DNA from: Planococcus citri
Lineage: Eukaryota > Arthropoda > Insecta > Hemiptera > Pseudococcidae
DNA length: 64,000 nt
Assembly: GCF_950023065.1 (NCBI RefSeq)
Contig: NC_088679.1
Span: 12,772,001 to 12,836,000, forward strand
Direction: 5' to 3'
Both the position numbers and the translations under genes were made by a program. The notes beneath the pieces were generated by a model. That model did no database searches. It was not told the DNA's origin and worked only from the letters and a program-made list of their open reading frames with translations. How positions within the stretch are numbered: position 1 is the first letter of the stretch; every line of letters begins with the position of its first letter. Below, in pieces: positions 51,980 through 62,700 of this stretch.

Positions 51980-52790
51980 AGACCGACTTTTCTTCAAATA
52001 AAAATCTTTTACGAACAAATCGATTCGCTTATTTTGAAACATTTGTACATCAATTGATTTGTTTACGTTGTTTACAATCGAATCGAATCATTTACGAACG
52101 ATTCGTGATTAAATAAATTGATTGATTCCTTGGTGAATCATTCTCAAACGGATCGATTAATTTACAATTAATTCGGTTTTTTGTGAAACTATTGTGTAGG
52201 AATTGATCTGTTTTCAAGCGAAGTGAATCGAATCAAATCATTCACAACCGATTGGTGATTGAACAAATTGATTTATTTCTAGATGAATCGCTCGCGAACA
52301 ATTTGTTTAATAGTTAACTGAATCATTCGCGAACGAATTGAATTTTTTAGTGAATCATTCGTGAACGAATTGATTGTGATTCGTATAAATGACTCGTTCG
52401 CGAACGAATCGATTCGTATAAGTGACTCGTTCGCGAACGAATCGATTCATTTACTCAACTTTTGGCGAATCATTCACGAACGAGTTGAAATATTTTTGGT
52501 GAATCATTCGCGTACAAATTGATTCGTGTAAGGGACTCGTTCGCGAACGAATCGATTCATTTACTCAATTTTTGATGAATCATTCACGAACGAATTGATT
52601 TGTATAAGTGAGTCATTCGCGATCGAATTGAATAACTTTCGATGAATTATTCGCGAACGAATTAATTAATAAATTAAAGAATTGATCAATTCGTTGGCGA
52701 ATGATTCGCCAAAAATGAATCTATTTGTTCGCGAATGGTTCTTCCAAAAAATTTATCAATTCGTTCATGAATGATTCACCAAAATTGAAG
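51980..52790. repeat. Palindrome-rich array of TTCGCGAACGAATCGATT-type units
   Basis: Dozens of variants of CGTTCGCGAACGAATCGATT occur, partly in loose tandem of about 40-60 bp (for example GTATAAGTGACTCGTTCGCG at about 52383 and 52418, with GTGTAAGGGACTCGTTCGCG at about 52527). TTCGCGAA and AATCGATT are each self-complementary, so the block can form many hairpins. There is no coding sequence. Confidence 0.75.
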
Positions 52791-52879
52791 GTCGTATTAG
52801 TACTTTGTAGGAATCGGGGAGGCCTAGTAATATGTATTTCAAGTTTCATCAAAATCTGTTCTGCTCTTTTTCACATAGA

Positions 52880-53290
52880 TAATGAGTTTTCGCTCGATAA
52901 ACTTGGAAGCTTTGATTTACTAGAGCTTTCGATCTCGCTTGGGTCTGTTCTGTTCAACTTTCTTTTAAAAAAATATATATAGGTATTCAAATTCTAAAAT
53001 TTTAAAAGCCAAAAAATAAACTACTCGTCCTCACATTAAAAAATCCTCGTTTTTATGCCTCTCAGAATACAAATTTTCAGAAGCTTTCGCCTCGCTTCGC
53101 TCGAGCCTGTTCTCTTCTTCTTTTTCAAAAGTAACTTCCTTCAAAAAAAAAACATCATTTCAATTCTAAAATTAAAAAAACCCAGAGAAATTTCTTGCAT
53201 TAAAAGAACCCTCGTTTTTATAAGCATCTCGGAATAGCTAGAAATTTTCTAAAGCTCTCGCCCTTGCCTCGCTCGGGCCAATTTGTTTCT
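52880..53290 (+). repeat. Tandem triplicate of a roughly 165-bp unit with a CCTCGCTTCGCTCGAGCC motif
   Basis: The motif recurs at about 52924 (AGCTTTCGATCTCGCTTGGG), 53082 (AGCTTTCGCCTCGCTTCGCT) and 53252 (AAGCTCTCGCCCTTGCCTCG), each preceded by a CTCGTTTTTAT...CTC(A/G)GAATA block. Spacing is about 158 and 170 bp. The core motif also occurs singly at about 3595, 41365 and 46310. Confidence 0.65.
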
Positions 53291-55785
53291 CATTTTAAAA
53301 TGAACAAATTTCACATTTGAGGTCACCAAAAATCAAAGAAAGAAAAGAAAAATTTTCATAAGTCATAATAAATGAATATTCTATCGTATCAATTGGCAAA
53401 CTTGATGTTTTTCTACCACATCTATCCACAAATTTTCGTTCGACATCACTGATGTTCAAAAGTTCAATTCGTAGTTTCAACTTTCAAAGCTATATCTACT
53501 TCTTGTTGCTTCGATTATAAATGTGTAGGCAATTCTGTAAGAATTTTTCCTTCTTGTATTTGAGTTTTTGAACTTGACAAAATTCACGATTTTTTAATTT
53601 TGGAAAACTTATAATATACGAGTACTTAAGGGTGGTCTTTTTTATGCTAGTGACATTTTTTGTAATTTTTTCCTGCTCTAATCCTCTAAAATTTGTTGAT
53701 TTTTATGAAAAGAAGAAATGCTTAAAAATCCTCCTTCTCTCAGAAAATTGGCTCGTGTTAGAAACTCCTCTACCTAACCAGTTGAAAAAAATAATGAAAA
53801 ATGAAAATTAAAGCTAAAACATTACCTACTGAAATTTTTGAAATTATCATGAAAATTATTATCATTAATATGATGGTATTTAATAATAATAATGTTGAAA
53901 TTACCGCAAACTTCTGTGATATTTACATATTTAAAAATCAATAAACTGTTTAAAAACGATGAAAAAATCACCAAAAATATTAACAGATCGTCAAAAAACC
54001 AATACTAAAAATTTTCAGAAAATCTCAACATTTTTTTAAATGGAGTTTATGGAGTACCACCTCTGTTTTCACAATACATAACTTGCATTACAATCTTACA
54101 AATTCATTCAAAACTTTTTTAAAGATACTATTCCAAAAAAAGAAAAAGAAATAAGCGTATTAGACAAAAAAAAAACGTGCATTTGTTTTTAATTGGATTC
54201 TGGCATAATTCCATCTACATACGTGGATGCAGTTTTTTCGCAAGGTTAGCAACATAACAGATAATTTCGTTTGTGCATCGAAATAATTCAAATTTTTTAT
54301 GACGCGTAACTGCACTTCGAAGTGCATTCTCGCAATCCGCAACCCACCCCAAATTTTCAACGAAATCTATTCTACGAAAAATATCTCGGAAAACTTCTCT
54401 CGATTTTTTTCAAAACTGGTAAATCCAAAAAAAAAAAAATGTGTTTCTGTATCACTTGAACAAATAAGACCAGGACAGGAGAAGTGCATTAAATGGGCGG
54501 AAGGTTCTCGAGGCCGCTCTATATTGTTATTAATGATTTCTTAATTAACGATCTAATATAGCCCGGGGCCGGAGACAAAAATAGCAAAATGTTTACGACA
54601 CGACGTGATGAAATACGATGAAAATTTTCTAGTTCGAGATTAACGATTCAAAAAAAATTAGAAATAGATTGCCTAATTCATCCCTATACTCCTTGCCCTG
54701 CACTTTAAAAAAAAACAGAGAAAACACCATTGATCCAGTTGCTAATGTCTTTCGTAAGGAAATCTATATCTTGAATTAGTGATTATATTGAATGAACCAT
54801 CATCCTCCCTATGTACGAGTTCGAAAAATACATCGAATAAAAAAAGTCGAAATTATACAATTTCGTGTGTTTCTTGGCAATTGGCAAAGTAAAGTACCTA
54901 TCTACCTACCTACTCACCAAAAGAGAGGTCACTTAATCGTAAAACTCGATAACCGACCAGTAAAATAATTGCTGAGATGAAGAATCACTTTGTAGTTTGT
55001 ACACTTGGCACGATGAGAAAACTACATTCCCTCGTCCCTCCTTCGACTCCTTCTCGTCATTCGAATAAAAATCTACTCTAACATCTAATTTCTCGTATTT
55101 TTTCTTACTCCTTTAATGTGAAAATTGGTACGTTATGATGGGATTTCTGCGGTGTACCGGTATATAGGTATCTATCTAGGTATACTAGATTACTATCAAC
55201 GTACCATCTTTATAGATAAATAGATAGATATTCTCTTACGTAATAAAACATCGTATCTATCCATCTGTATTTCTTCCAATCGATCCGGGAGTCATTTCTA
55301 AACGATCTACGCGTATCTGTACCGAACTTGTTGTTGCTGGGTTACACTATAAAATTCGATATCGTACGATAAGGTGATTCTAATACCTAGCCTACTCGTA
55401 CGTGGTTAAATCATCGTCCAAAAAACTAGTCACCGTGTACTCTACCACTACCTTGTTTTCGTACCTCGTAAAGGTACAGTAGAAGATGTAACGCGGTCAT
55501 CTCGCGTATTTGATGGCAAGCCCTCCAGGCTTAGGTATAATATGTTGCTTCGTTGTATTCATAACCATAAAGCACGTAATATTATCGAATCGTGGTGCTT
55601 ATTGTACGTACAAATACTGGACCCACATCTTTATTTGGTTTCGCAAATACGATAGATTCCTTTATAATCATGAAACTTGTCTACTGGAGTAATTAATTCA
55701 ATCATCGACAGAATGTTTTTCCATCGATAGATATGCAAAGATGGAGGAAATTCCAGCTCATTTAATTTTTCTGATAACACTAGGA
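53291..55785 (+). other. MXD intron 2, unique
   Basis: 53300-54500 is very AT-rich. 54540-55740 is less AT-rich, with TACCTACC/GTACG words typical of the other unique islands. No exon or RNA gene is recognised. Confidence 0.4.
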
Positions 55786-55789
55786 AAAA

Positions 55790-55990
55790 AAGCACGAATT
55801 TTTGAAAATCAATTTGGGCCCATAAATGAGGAAGAAAATCAAAATTTCACCAAATTGATCTAGAATGCTGAAATTTAGTGTGCAAGTCATTTTCAAGCTC
55901 TCAAATTGATTGATAACTTTTTCAAATTGCTTTGAGCTGTTCTGAAGCCTCCAGTCCGATTTTCGAATAATTTAATGTTCCACAAAATTT
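55790..55990. repeat. Fragment of the GGAGCCTCCAG dispersed family
   Basis: CACGAATTTTTGAAAATCAA, GAAAATCAAAATTTCACCAAATTG, and a diverged GTTCTGAAGCCTCCAGTCCGAT occur in the usual order for one arm. It is cut off by the next element. Confidence 0.5.
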
Positions 55991-55994
55991 CACC

Positions 55995-56450
55995 CAATCA
56001 AGTTTCTTTTTTTTTAGTTTTTTTATTTATTCATTATTTTTTATTTTTTTTTGGTTCCCCGGGCACACAAGGTGCCGGGGGGTTTCTTTGATAAACATAT
56101 TTATTTACATCTTTGATCTAAATCCTAGATCTAGGATGCGGGGGGGGGGGGAGGGGGAAGACGGGTTGTCCACCATGACCCATACCCCCAGGCGGTTGCC
56201 AAGGGCCCAATCATCTAATCAGGCCTCATTATTCACACATGCCCATCAGGTAGACTAAGTTCCCCAACCAATCTTGGGAAATGATTTTAGGGAGGAGAAT
56301 TTGGTGCCTAGGGGGGGGTCAACAAGTGTCGGTTTCCCCTTTGCATTACACAAGTTTCAGATATGGGGTGACTTTTTCCGGAGACCAGTGCACTTGCTAA
56401 GGGCTTCTCACTGGTCTCTCACAGGGCTGTTAGATTACCGTAATTTATTC
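55995..56450 (-). mobile_element. Possible 3' end of a minus-strand retroelement
   Basis: Read on the minus strand, this is a GC-richer non-coding stretch that ends in a GTGCCCGGGGAACC hairpin partner (CCCCGGGCAC ACAAG GTGCCGGGG, 56057-56081) followed by a roughly 60-nt A-rich tail (plus-strand T-rich 55995-56052). This layout resembles a LINE 3' UTR with poly(A). No ORF identifies the family. A 28-bp near-palindrome at 56451-56478 forms its junction with the next fragment. Confidence 0.35.
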
Positions 56451-56455
56451 GCCAG

Positions 56456-56985
56456 TAAAATACAGTATTTTACTAGCCAATGTGCTGGGAAATAAAACGA
56501 TGAGTCTAGCTCTGAGGAAGAGAATTATGCGATGCTACGTATGGACCGTTCTGAAGTATTCCTGTGAAACATGGACCATGAGTGCAGAATGCGAGAAGAA
56601 AATATCTGCTTTTGAGATGTGGTGCTATCGAAGGCTACTACGGATCTCATGGAAGGACTTCATTACCAACCAGGAAGTATTAGCAAGAATAGGAGAGGAG
56701 CGGAAAGTCGTAGTAGAAGATATAAAGAATAGAAAGCTAAAGTATCTAGCTCATAAAATACGAGAAAACAGTATTTTCATGCTAGCGGTACAGGGGAAAA
56801 TTCAAGGAAGAACTACAAGAGGGAGGAAACGATCGGAGATGTTAACAACAAACTCACCGGCTAACTCTCCCTGTAAGACCCTGAAAGAAACTATCAGATA
56901 CGCTAGAAACCGGCTGATATAGATGGAAGTATACGCTATCTCCTGTAAAGGAGCGAGACTACAACAACAACGACCGTATTATACA
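56456..56985 (+). mobile_element. 3' end of an RTE/BovB-like LINE (RT C-terminal remnant plus tail)
   Basis: The frame 56482-56922 has about 146 codons with LALRKRIMRCYVWTVLKYSC, ETWTMSAECEKKISAFEMWC, YRRLLRISWKDFITNQEVL and LKYLAHKIRE: the conserved C-terminal region of endonuclease-reverse transcriptase ORFs in insect LINEs. The catalytic RT core is absent, so it is 5'-truncated. After the stop comes TCTCCTGTAAAGGAGCGAGA, then ACAACAACAACGAC, a short-repeat tail with no poly(A), as in RTE elements. Confidence 0.8.
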
Positions 56986-57237
56986 ATATATTTTACTAAT
57001 TTCAATTTGATGAATTATTTTATAGTTTGAGAGTTGAGACTTGAGTATTTTAGTTTCACTAGTTTGAACTTCTAGTTTCATTAGCTGTAATAAATGTGAC
57101 TTTTTACTTTTTAGAGGAAAACTTTTACCTATGAGGCTATGAGTGAAAAAAATTGCAGAGCTGGAAAAGTTATCAACAAAGTGAAAATTCAAGATCATTT
57201 TTCATTTTCTTAATTATGCAGTAGCTATACTTTGCGT

Positions 57238-57683
57238 GCGCTGGGTGGCGTAGTGGGTTGAGCCACGGCTTTCTGAACAAGAGGTCGTGGGTTCAAATCC
57301 CGCTAGAGACGCAGGCGTTAACGTGTAATGTATACATTGTAGTGCATTTAACATCTATTACACGTTAAGCTCCGAGCACCAGAACAGCAGAGGCAACAGG
57401 AATGCACGCAATCTGTTGCCAGTATCAAAAAGCTGTAACTGGTTGAGCACCTATAGGTAGCAGTGATTACTGAACTCAGGGTTGTAAAAACCCGGCTAGC
57501 GATGTATGAGCTACTTTATAGATAGCGTAGAAAGCAATGGGAAACTACTACATGTTAGCTCAAAAAAATGTCGATTCCCTAGAATAATCACAGTGGCATA
57601 TAGGCATTCGCCTCACCCTGTTAGGGTACCACTTGATGCAATTTCCAATGTCCTGTAAAGGATATGGAACCACGATGACGACG
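57238..57683 (+). mobile_element. tRNA-derived SINE, about 446 bp, full length
   Basis: The head is tRNA-like with RNA polymerase III boxes: A box TGGCGTAGTGG (57246-57256) and B box GGTTCAAATCC (57290-57300). A long body follows (GCTCCGAGCACCAGAACAGC, then TAGGCATTCGCCTCACCCTG). The 3' end is TCCTGTAAAGGATATGGAAC followed by GATGACGACGAT. Target duplication: ATACTTTGCGT (57227-57237) and ATACTTTTCGT (57684-57694), 10 of 11 identical. The TCCTGTAAAGGA hairpin and triplet tail are shared with the LINE 3' end at 56.93 kb, indicating mobilisation by that LINE type. Confidence 0.88.
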
Positions 57684-57694
57684 ATACTTTTCGT

Positions 57695-58339
57695 AGAAAA
57701 CAATCGAATCAAAACAAAATGTATCATTATTCAACATCTCAAGTTCTCAACAATCTTAAATTGACAACACCTACAATTCAAAGTTTACACTTCGAATAAG
57801 GCAACACCATTTCAAAAAAATTTGGTAAGAAAAACACCAAAAAAACTTTTAAAAAAAGGTAAAAAAAATCACAAAAAAATGCCCATTATCATGTAGGTAT
57901 GGCAAAATATTTCAAAAGGAACATTTTTTTTTTGACTTTCTGCAGTTTTTCAACACTAAAAGTGCTTTTTGGTAATTTACAGTAAAATACGGTAGTAAAC
58001 TTCCAGTAAAGTATGGTAAAACACCGCTGTAATTTACCAACATAAATTACCTTACAGCCCTGGTATAAACTAGTTATGACTACATGATTTAAGCTGAAAA
58101 ATTTAGGAAAATAGGTATGATTAGTTAAGTTAGTCTATTTTGCAAATCTGTACAATATTATAATACGAGAAACCCACACTAAATTTATTTAAGCTTATGG
58201 TTTTGAGAAAAAATATATATTTAAGTAAGGCATGCATAGGTTTTGAAAAATATAACTGCAGTTATTAAATGTTGAGGTATTGCATCTTGATGTGTTATTT
58301 ACCTACAGGGTTTCTTCAGGTCGATGTTTGTTTGGTAGA
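57695..58339 (+). other. MXD intron 2, no gene seen
   Basis: AT-rich. A patch at about 57970-58060 has repeated GGTAATTTACAGTAAAATAC / CAGTAAAGTATGGTAAAAC words. No coding signal. Confidence 0.4.
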
Positions 58340-58888
58340 TCAGAATTGAAGCTGTTCCTCCTTCAAGGTGCATACTCTGACAGTAACTGAGTGGTCCTTG
58401 AAGTAATCGATGATGGATTGCTTCACTGTTGGCCACTCCAGTTTATCCAGACTGCACCCTAGTCTTGGTACCTCTATCTTTTTGATCTTGAGTTGGTCGC
58501 ATTTGGCAGCAAGTGCTTTCATCATTGTTACAAAGTCCTTGATTGATGGCTTATCATTGTACTGTTCTATGGTGATGGCATCAAGGATGTAATTTCCATT
58601 TTTTTTGAGCTCTACTACTTCACCAATCTTAGCACCTCTTGACTGCAGAGTGTCCTGGTTGCCGAAGGATCGTTTGAACAGGAGCACAATGCCCTTGGAC
58701 ATCCTGAAGTCTCGGTTGACACAATGGGCCAACGCAAACTGCGGGTATTGTCTCATCAGATCATCCTCTATTTCCTCTAGGGTGAAGATCCCATTTGATT
58801 TGGTCTCTAAAGTTATCTTTCCCCAGTTTCCCCAGTTGGAGTGTTGGATTTTCTTTTCTGGTTCCTTCTCAGCTCGTTTGAGGACTTT
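58340..58888 (-). CDS. Macro-domain protein, OARD1/TARG1-like; 5' end not resolved
   Basis: The frame is open from the TAG at 58889-58891 to the stop at 58340, 182 codons; its first ATG is 43 codons in (58756). Macro domains bind ADP-ribose, and TARG1 (OARD1) removes ADP-ribose from acidic residues. Matches to that family: WGKITLETKSNGIF (start strand), FALAHCVNRDFRMSKGIVLL, FKRSFGN, GEVVELKKNGNYI, then IEVPRLGCSLDKLEW with the Asp equivalent to the TARG1 catalytic Asp125 kept, and final VTVRVCTL. The position of TARG1 Lys84 (in LITKK) appears to be Ile (AITIEQ), so glycohydrolase activity is doubtful. A Lys/Glu-rich N-terminal stretch (LKRAEKEPEKKIQHSN) precedes the domain. TAG at 58889 could be a weak 3' splice site or mark truncation. 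It lies among repeats, opposite to MXD, with visibly higher GC. It may be a host gene, a retrocopy or part of a mobile element. Confidence 0.75.
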   Translation of the reverse strand, partial: KVLKRAEKEPEKKIQHSNWGNWGKITLETKSNGIFTLEEIEDDLMRQYPQFALAHCVNRDFRMSKGIVLLFKRSFGNQDTLQSRGAKIGEVVELKKNGNYILDAITIEQYNDKPSIKDFVTMMKALAAKCDQLKIKKIEVPRLGCSLDKLEWPTVKQSIIDYFKDHSVTVRVCTLKEEQLQF

Positions 58889-58899
58889 CTACACCCCAG

Positions 58900-59750
58900 C
58901 CCCCAATGAAGTCGAAAAGCTAAAATTTACTTAAGCTTATACTCTGATTTCAACATGCTGCATTGATTGAACGTGGGTTTAAGCCGTTTTGGAGCCGGTT
59001 TTAAGCCATTCTGGAGCCTCCAGCCATACTTTGGAAATTCTAGAGTCTTAAAATGTGTCATAAAAAGCTATAAAATAAATTTCAGCTCGAAAAATTCAAT
59101 TTTTTCAAAATTAACTCTGCCAGTTCAAAACCTCAAACTTCTCCAGCGGTTTTGTGATTGAAAATTTTAAAAATACTAATCAAGTTCAGAACCCACAGAA
59201 ATCGATTTTGGAAAATTGCTGTGTGATTGATCAAGTGAGTCGCTAACTCGCTCTAAACGTGTTTAATGGCGCTGAAATCCATTTCGACAGATTTTTTATA
59301 CCATTTCTTGGGAAACTGGAATTTACAAAAAATTGTTGGAGGCTCTAAAACATCCTAAAACCAGTAAGAATATTGTTGTTCTTAATTCACGAAAAAAAAT
59401 CACATTCCATGTTCAATAAGGGAGGTTTCTCTACCAGCACAATTTTTTTGAACCAGACAAATAGAATTCATAAGAGAGCCCCAAAATACGTTATCAGCGT
59501 GAATTTCAGCTTCTGAAATTTATTTCTCGATTTTTGGAGAATTTTTGAAATTTCAAATTTTGATCAATAATTTTCAATGGGAAAAAATCAAAATTTGATC
59601 AAATTAACGTGATAAGCTAAAATTTGGTCAATGCCTTATTTTTGATCTACTGAGTCAATTGGTGATAGTTTTAATCATTCTGAAACCTGTAGCTGATTTT
59701 CGGATTCTCCATATTTATAATTCATCTAATAAAATTTTAACACTTCATAG
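58900..59750. repeat. Degenerate copy of the GGAGCCTCCAG family
   Basis: GCCATTCTGGAGCCTCCAGC near 59006, 'TTGTTGGAGGCTCTAAAACA' near 59333, and TTTCTCGATTTTTGGAGAAT with AATCAAAATTTGATCAAATT near 59520-59600. Worn, without definable ends. Confidence 0.5.
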
Positions 59751-62700
59751 ATGCTGAGAGACAATAAAAAAAATGTTTACCTGTGAAAATTCTAAATGAT
59801 ACGATAATTATTGAAGGTGTTTACAGAGGTAATTTTAGGCAGCTACCAGCAACATTATAGCTTTGATGTGAGGTGAATGGCCTGGATTGGTATGCTGGTT
59901 CGTATATGACACTGTTGCGAGGGGAGGGGGAAGAAGGTGAATGGACACGAAATTTTGATTGAATTTTTTAAAGATGCCTGCTAGTTGAAAAAATTGCTAC
60001 CAAGTAGTCATGCTTTTCATCGTTCTGGATCACCTTACAATAAGCTCAACTTTGGTTATTACTGGTGTAAAATGTTTTTTTTTTTGGTAATTTTTTTATC
60101 TTCCAAACATTTGTTCATTGAATGTGTTTTCCAGTATTTTCTCGATCATAAAAAATTCCAGTACCTGCTAATTCTCTTCGAAAAATTTTCAATATCTTTC
60201 TCAAGGTTTATTTTCTCAACTTTGAACTTTATGACCTCAACACATTACTCTTCCTTCATTATGAATTTACACCCTCATAATATGTAGTTTTGAAAACCAC
60301 GAAACACAAATTTTCGCCAGATGAGAAATGCTACCTACGATGGATACGAATGTACCTATGCTCGTTTCTCTGTATGATAGATTCGCTCAATTCAGCACAA
60401 ACAAGGTGCAAGAAGAAATAACGTTAGGTTTTTGAAGTGATTAATAAAAGCCGCACTTCCCCTTCCCATCCCAGCTTTCCAACGATATTAAAGGAAAGGT
60501 GGCATGATGCTGGAGGAAAAAAGTTACCTTGACGTTTCGGGTAACTTTTGACGACCATTATTATTAAGCTTATTTGCTGCGAAGGTAGTCGGAATATCTC
60601 ACCGTATAGTTGGCCTAAATTTATAACCAGTCGTAATTCGGAGAGAAGTTTTTTTTAGGTGTGCGTAGCATTTGTTTAGGGTCAGACCTTCTGTAGCAAA
60701 ATGTAGGAAATCAATTCCACCGAATGTTCTGTGATGGCTTGACAAATGTATGCGAATTTTATGAGAAAAAATGTCGAAACTATGTAGATCTTTTTGTCAC
60801 TTTATCAAGCATTTATTCTCAGTATTTATTGTTTGGGTTTATTTTTTTTCTTCGAACCGGAATAAAGCTGCAGGCATAAAAAATACTTGGCGTGATTACG
60901 TAAATTGCCTTCTGGTTCGTGTTATGCTTATTTTTTCTGAAGAATTGATGAGTGAGAGTATTTTTTCTAAACCGAGTTGGATACGATGGATATGACAAGT
61001 GATCCAATGTGAGTTCAATGAAATATGAGCCAAAAAAGACTAATGAAACTTTAACTGTACAAAAAACCTAGAAGAGTTGAAGAATTTTAGGGATTATATT
61101 GCTTCAAAATGGTAGATTTTTTTGAAAATAATGAAATTTGCTACAATTTTAATCAAATTTTCTCTTCGTGAAAATTTTTAGAATATTTTTATTTATTTTT
61201 TTTCAAAACATTACCTTATACCTTATCAAACAATTGAATTTTGTAACAATTCTGTGAAATTAATAAATTAACCACCAGTATCATATTTATAAAAAAAAAG
61301 GTGGAGAGATAAAAAAACACGAGACAGTACCTACCAAAAAAAAGAGAAAAAAAATCGATCAAAATTGCAAATGTTCGTTTATTTTTAACCGCTACAACAC
61401 GCACAAGTTGAAAACTTTGACAAGTTTAGATATCATCTGAATCGATTTATTCGGCACGTCGAAACCGTCGAGTCTGTATATTTTTCAAACTCTTTTTTTT
61501 TTTGTATGTACGTCCACTTTTATTCTCTTAAGGGGCGCGTATATACGTGGTCGCTTTTGTGCCGCGTATCACTGATACACACACACAATAGCACGAATAC
61601 TCGTTAGAAAAAAAAAAATTATACGAACATCGAGCTGAAAAACTGCAATTGGTTGATACTAAAATGCGGTTCAATTACTCGGGGACATGGCTGGCTCGAC
61701 CAAGTATACCGTGTGTATAATAGAGCCGCGGTATTTATCGTTGGTTGGCCAATAAATGAGAAATTCTAAATTCTAGAACGTCCAGTGTCCAGCAAGATTG
61801 CTACTACGGGTTTTTATTTAATTCCGACCGAGAGGAGATAGTACTATGGTTGCTTGATTATATTTCTGTTCTTTTTTTTTTTCTGGTCTGGCTTCGCTTT
61901 TACCTATTTCTATGTTTTGCAACGATTCGCAATATTTCGCAAAAAATGTCTAACGTATGTTGGTCTTTTTGTGTTCACGTTATTGCTCTGTTGAATTTCA
62001 ATATTTTAGTGGATTTGAAAATGCTTTAATACAACTTTCTAGTTTCTTTACCCATACCTACTACGGTTCTTTCGGAGTCAGAAATCATAAGAGAAAATTG
62101 TGTAAAAAAATGGCAAAAATCACAAAAAATTCAGCTCACCTGAAATTACTCACCTAAAAATTGAATAAAATTGAAAAATTATATTTTTCAAGATGCACCA
62201 TAGGTAAAATAATCTGATGAATTGATTCAAGAATCGTCGAGAATCATGTTTAAAAATATGAAATTTTATTAAGGAAGTACCTATCAAATAATTAATATTA
62301 AAATTTGAAAAAACTGTTGAAATCTTCCAGAAAACAAGAGAATTTATCAAAAAATTTATAGAAAATTGCAAAAAAAAAATTTAGATGAAAAGTTGAAGAA
62401 TTGTCCAAAATATTCACAAAATTTTTTGAAATGATCAGAAAATTGTTAAAAATTGTGGATTTTGTTGAAGAATTGGAACAAAATTAATGAAATATTAATT
62501 ATTAAAACTGTACAAAATTATTATAAAATGGGTTGAAAAGTCGATAAAATAGCTAAAATTTGACCGCCATTCAACTAAATTGAAAATAGTTAAATCACTA
62601 AAAAATGATAAAATAATGCGATAAGATGATGCCAGAATTTTTTTAAATTGTGAAAAATCACACAAAACGTTAATTAAATTTCTCGAAATCGAATTGATTT

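Noticed and set aside
57240..57312. Functional tRNA gene
   Set aside because: A and B boxes are present but cloverleaf stems do not pair well, and the unit continues into a SINE body with target duplications.
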